Below are positions 61,813 to 64,000 of a DNA stretch of 64,000 nt, in pieces (position 1 is the first letter of the stretch; the number at the start of each line of letters is the position of its first letter). The stretch is from Citrobacter braakii (GTDB taxonomy: Bacteria; Pseudomonadota; Gammaproteobacteria; Enterobacterales; Enterobacteriaceae), in contig NZ_NAEW01000002.1 of assembly GCF_002075345.1 (NCBI RefSeq), forward strand, positions 434,001 to 498,000, read 5' to 3'. The notes under the pieces were generated by a model. It ran no database searches, was not told the DNA's origin, and worked only from the letters and a program-made list of their open reading frames with translations. The translations under genes and the position numbers were made by a program.

Positions 61813-62355
61813 TTACGGTAACAGGCTCTTGACGTCGATAGGCTTGGCTTCGTTCTCTGCTTCGCCCTTATCTTTGCCGTCGATTGCCATACCTGCCATC
61901 CGGTAGAAGTTATATTCCGGGTATTTACCCGGACCGGAGATCAGCAGATCCTCTTTCTCGTAAACCAGGTCCTGGCGCTTGTACTCACCCAGCTCGAAAT
62001 CTGGAGTCAGCTGAATAGCCGTTGTCGGACAGGCTTCTTCGCACAGGCCGCAGAAAATGCAGCGTGAGAAGTTAATGCGGAAAAACTCCGGATACCAGCG
62101 GCCATCTTTGGTCTCTGCTTTTTGCAAAGAGATACAGCCTACCGGACACGCTACTGCACACAGGTTACAGGCAACGCAGCGTTCTTCGCCGTCCGGGTCA
62201 CGGGTCAGAACGATACGACCACGAAAACGGGGCGGTAGATAGACTGGCTCTTCCGGATACATCTGCGTTTCGCGTTTCGCGAACGCATGCAGGCCGATCA
62301 TCCAGATACTGCGTACCTGGGTGCCGAAACCTACTAACAATTCTTTTAAGGTCAT
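61813..62355 (-). CDS. nuoI: NADH-quinone oxidoreductase subunit I
   Basis: Peripheral-arm subunit (180 aa) with two [4Fe-4S] clusters (N6a, N6b) in the electron path to quinone: [15 protein letters not shown] and [12 protein letters not shown]. Strongly conserved. It lies 14 bases after nuoH. Confidence 0.98.
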   Translation of the reverse strand: MTLKELLVGFGTQVRSIWMIGLHAFAKRETQMYPEEPVYLPPRFRGRIVLTRDPDGEERCVACNLCAVACPVGCISLQKAETKDGRWYPEFFRINFSRCIFCGLCEEACPTTAIQLTPDFELGEYKRQDLVYEKEDLLISGPGKYPEYNFYRMAGMAIDGKDKGEAENEAKPIDVKSLLP

Positions 62356-62369
62356 GGTCTTTGTGTCCC

Positions 62370-63347
62370 TTATTGCGCCTGCCAGAGAATGACAGCCGCC
62401 GTTACCAGCAAGTTGACGAGCGTCAGCGGCAGACAGACTTTCCAGCCGAAGGACATTACCTGGTCATAACGAGGACGCGGTAACGACGCACGAATCAAAA
62501 TGAACATCATCATGAAGAACGCGGTTTTCAGCGCGAACCAGACGAATGGCGGTAAGAACGGACCATGCCAGCCACCGAAGAACAGGGTAACCATCAGTGC
62601 AGAAATGGTGACGATGCCGATGTACTCACCCACGAAGAACAGACCGAATTTCATACCGGAGTATTCAATGTGGTAACCGTCGGCCAGTTCCTGCTCGGCT
62701 TCTGGCTGGTCAAACGGGTGACGGTGACACACCGCCACGCCCGCGATGGCAAAGGTGACAAAACCAAAGAACTGCGGAATAACGTTCCAGATATCAGCCT
62801 GGTTGTTGACGATGTCGGTCATGTTAAATGAACCGGCCTGCGCCACCACGCCCATCAGGGAAAGTCCGAGGAATACTTCGTAGCTCAGCGTCTGCGCAGA
62901 CGCGCGCATCGCACCGAGCAGCGAGTATTTGTTGTTACTGGACCAGCCTGCGAACAGCACCGCGTATACCGCGAGGCCTGCCATCATCAGGAAGAACAGG
63001 ATCCCGATGTTCAGGTCAGCAACCACCCAGTTCGGACTCACCGGCACGATGGCGAAAGCCAGCAGCAGCGAGGTGAAGGCGATCATCGGTGCCAGGGTAA
63101 AGATGACGCGATCCGAGAATTTCGGGATCCAGTCTTCTTTAAAGAACATCTTGATCATGTCCGCAACCAGCTGGAGCGAACCGCCCCAGCCAACACGGTT
63201 CGGTCCGTAACGGTTCTGGAACAGACCGAGCAGACGACGTTCGCCAAAGCTCATGAATGCCCCGCAGGTGACCACCACCAGCAGAATCACGACCGCTTTG
63301 AGAACGCTCAGCAGGATCTCAATCAGATCGGGTGTAATCCAACTCAT
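62370..63347 (-). CDS. nuoH: NADH-quinone oxidoreductase subunit H
   Basis: Membrane subunit (325 aa, eight helices) forming much of the quinone chamber. [20 protein letters not shown] and [20 protein letters not shown] (the acidic third loop) are universal marks of this subunit. AGGAGG lies within the nuoG end, and the start overlaps the nuoG stop (ATGA). Confidence 0.98.
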   Translation of the reverse strand: MSWITPDLIEILLSVLKAVVILLVVVTCGAFMSFGERRLLGLFQNRYGPNRVGWGGSLQLVADMIKMFFKEDWIPKFSDRVIFTLAPMIAFTSLLLAFAIVPVSPNWVVADLNIGILFFLMMAGLAVYAVLFAGWSSNNKYSLLGAMRASAQTLSYEVFLGLSLMGVVAQAGSFNMTDIVNNQADIWNVIPQFFGFVTFAIAGVAVCHRHPFDQPEAEQELADGYHIEYSGMKFGLFFVGEYIGIVTISALMVTLFFGGWHGPFLPPFVWFALKTAFFMMMFILIRASLPRPRYDQVMSFGWKVCLPLTLVNLLVTAAVILWQAQ

Positions 63348-64000
63348 TGTTGTGCCTCCTGCAGATCCTCAAGACGTGCACCAGCCAGAACCGGCGCGAT
63401 GCCAGGCATACCCATTGGCAAACCAACCTGCCCTGCCGTTAATCCTTCAGCGATTTCAACCGGCAGCGTAACCGTGTTGCCATCGTAGCTAAAAGATACG
63501 CGCGTACCGGCATTAACACCCAACTTCGCGGCATCAGCCGGGTTGAGTTTGATGTACGGCTGCGGCATACGGGTCTGGAAGACAGGCGCACGCTGGGACA
63601 TTTCGTCACTACCAAACAGATGATAGTAAGGCGCGACACGCCACTGACCATCCTGAGCCTGGAAGCTCGCCGGAACGGTTGTGAAGTAATCCAGACCATC
63701 TGCAGAAGCTTCGATCAGACGCACGCCCGGATCGCCATGACGCAGTTTACCGCCCACTTCATCCTGGAACTTGTTCCACGCCTGTGGGGAGTTCCAGCCC
63801 GGAGCCCAGGCAAACGGAATTTGTGAACGCGGCGCAGACGGCTGGTTGTTCCCTTCCATAGAGAAAGCGAACATGGTGTCTTTGTCCTGCGGCTGGCGCG
63901 GTTCGTGGACGCTGATGTTGGCGCGCATTGCGGTACGACCACTGTAGCGGTGCGGTTCACGTGCCAGTTTCTGTCCACGGATACGGAAGCTTGCATCCGG
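63344..64000 (-). CDS. nuoG: NADH-quinone oxidoreductase subunit G (C-terminal part)
   Basis: The last 218 residues of the large iron-sulfur subunit; the rest lies right of the window (E. coli NuoG is about 908 aa). The reading frame is open through the right edge, so the Met at 63926-63928 is internal. The visible part matches the C-terminal molybdopterin-oxidoreductase-like domain ([20 protein letters not shown]). The iron-sulfur ligands lie outside the window. Confidence 0.95.
   Translation of the reverse strand, partial: PDASFRIRGQKLAREPHRYSGRTAMRANISVHEPRQPQDKDTMFAFSMEGNNQPSAPRSQIPFAWAPGWNSPQAWNKFQDEVGGKLRHGDPGVRLIEASADGLDYFTTVPASFQAQDGQWRVAPYYHLFGSDEMSQRAPVFQTRMPQPYIKLNPADAAKLGVNAGTRVSFSYDGNTVTLPVEIAEGLTAGQVGLPMGMPGIAPVLAGARLEDLQEAQQ

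Overview
The window reads as ordinary core chromosome of an enterobacterium close to Escherichia coli and Salmonella. Nearly every protein is a close match to an E. coli K-12 protein that I know from memory, in the order ompC-micF-rcsDBC-atoSCDAEB-gyrA-ubiG-nrdAB-yfaE-glpQT/ABC-rpnE-rhmATDR-yfaY-yfaZ-nudI-arnBCADTEF-pmrD-menECBHDF-elaBA-rbn-[cheV]-nuoN..G. Three things point to Citrobacter, probably the C. freundii group. GyrA residue 83 is Thr. The ato operon is present (absent from Salmonella as I remember it). A Salmonella-type cheV sits between rbn and nuoN, where E. coli has elaD and the yfb genes. No species call can be made without a database search.

Layout. 1-560: 5' part of the porin gene ompC (minus). 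560-1300: shared regulatory region with the sRNA micF. 1300-7594: Rcs phosphorelay (rcsD, rcsB forward; rcsC reverse). 7763-15029: AtoSC two-component system and its sigma-54-dependent short-chain fatty-acid operon atoDAEB. 15073-18596: gyrA and ubiG, divergent. 19040-22822: class Ia ribonucleotide reductase and its ferredoxin, with NrdR and DnaA boxes upstream. 22996-29760: glycerol-3-phosphate regulon, glpTQ and glpABC divergent. 29944-30858: Rpn-family nuclease gene. 30902-35078: L-rhamnonate catabolism (rhmRDTA). 35297-37865: yfaY, yfaZ, nudI. 38157-45533: arn lipid A modification operon, convergent with pmrD. 45895-52958: menaquinone biosynthesis. 53063-55947: elaB, elaA, rbn, cheV. 56040-64000: the distal part of the nuo (complex I) operon, running off the right edge inside nuoG.

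Themes. Envelope stress and surface remodelling (Rcs, OmpC/MicF, Arn/PmrD) lie beside anaerobic and respiratory functions (glpABC, menaquinone, Nuo). I see no prophage, insertion sequence, integron, CRISPR array, rRNA or tRNA. Three spacers carry REP/BIME palindromes.

No wholly new system is evident. The most rewarding points are: (i) the Rpn locus, where the toxin start sits behind two leader hairpins while a strong internal Shine-Dalgarno drives an in-frame 61-residue C-terminal product; (ii) the cheV leader, where a sigma-28 promoter lies inside an inverted repeat that would mask the ribosome site only in read-through RNA; (iii) palindromes upstream of rcsD and at the rhmR start; and (iv) lineage substitutions in GyrA (Thr83) and AtoC (Gln73).
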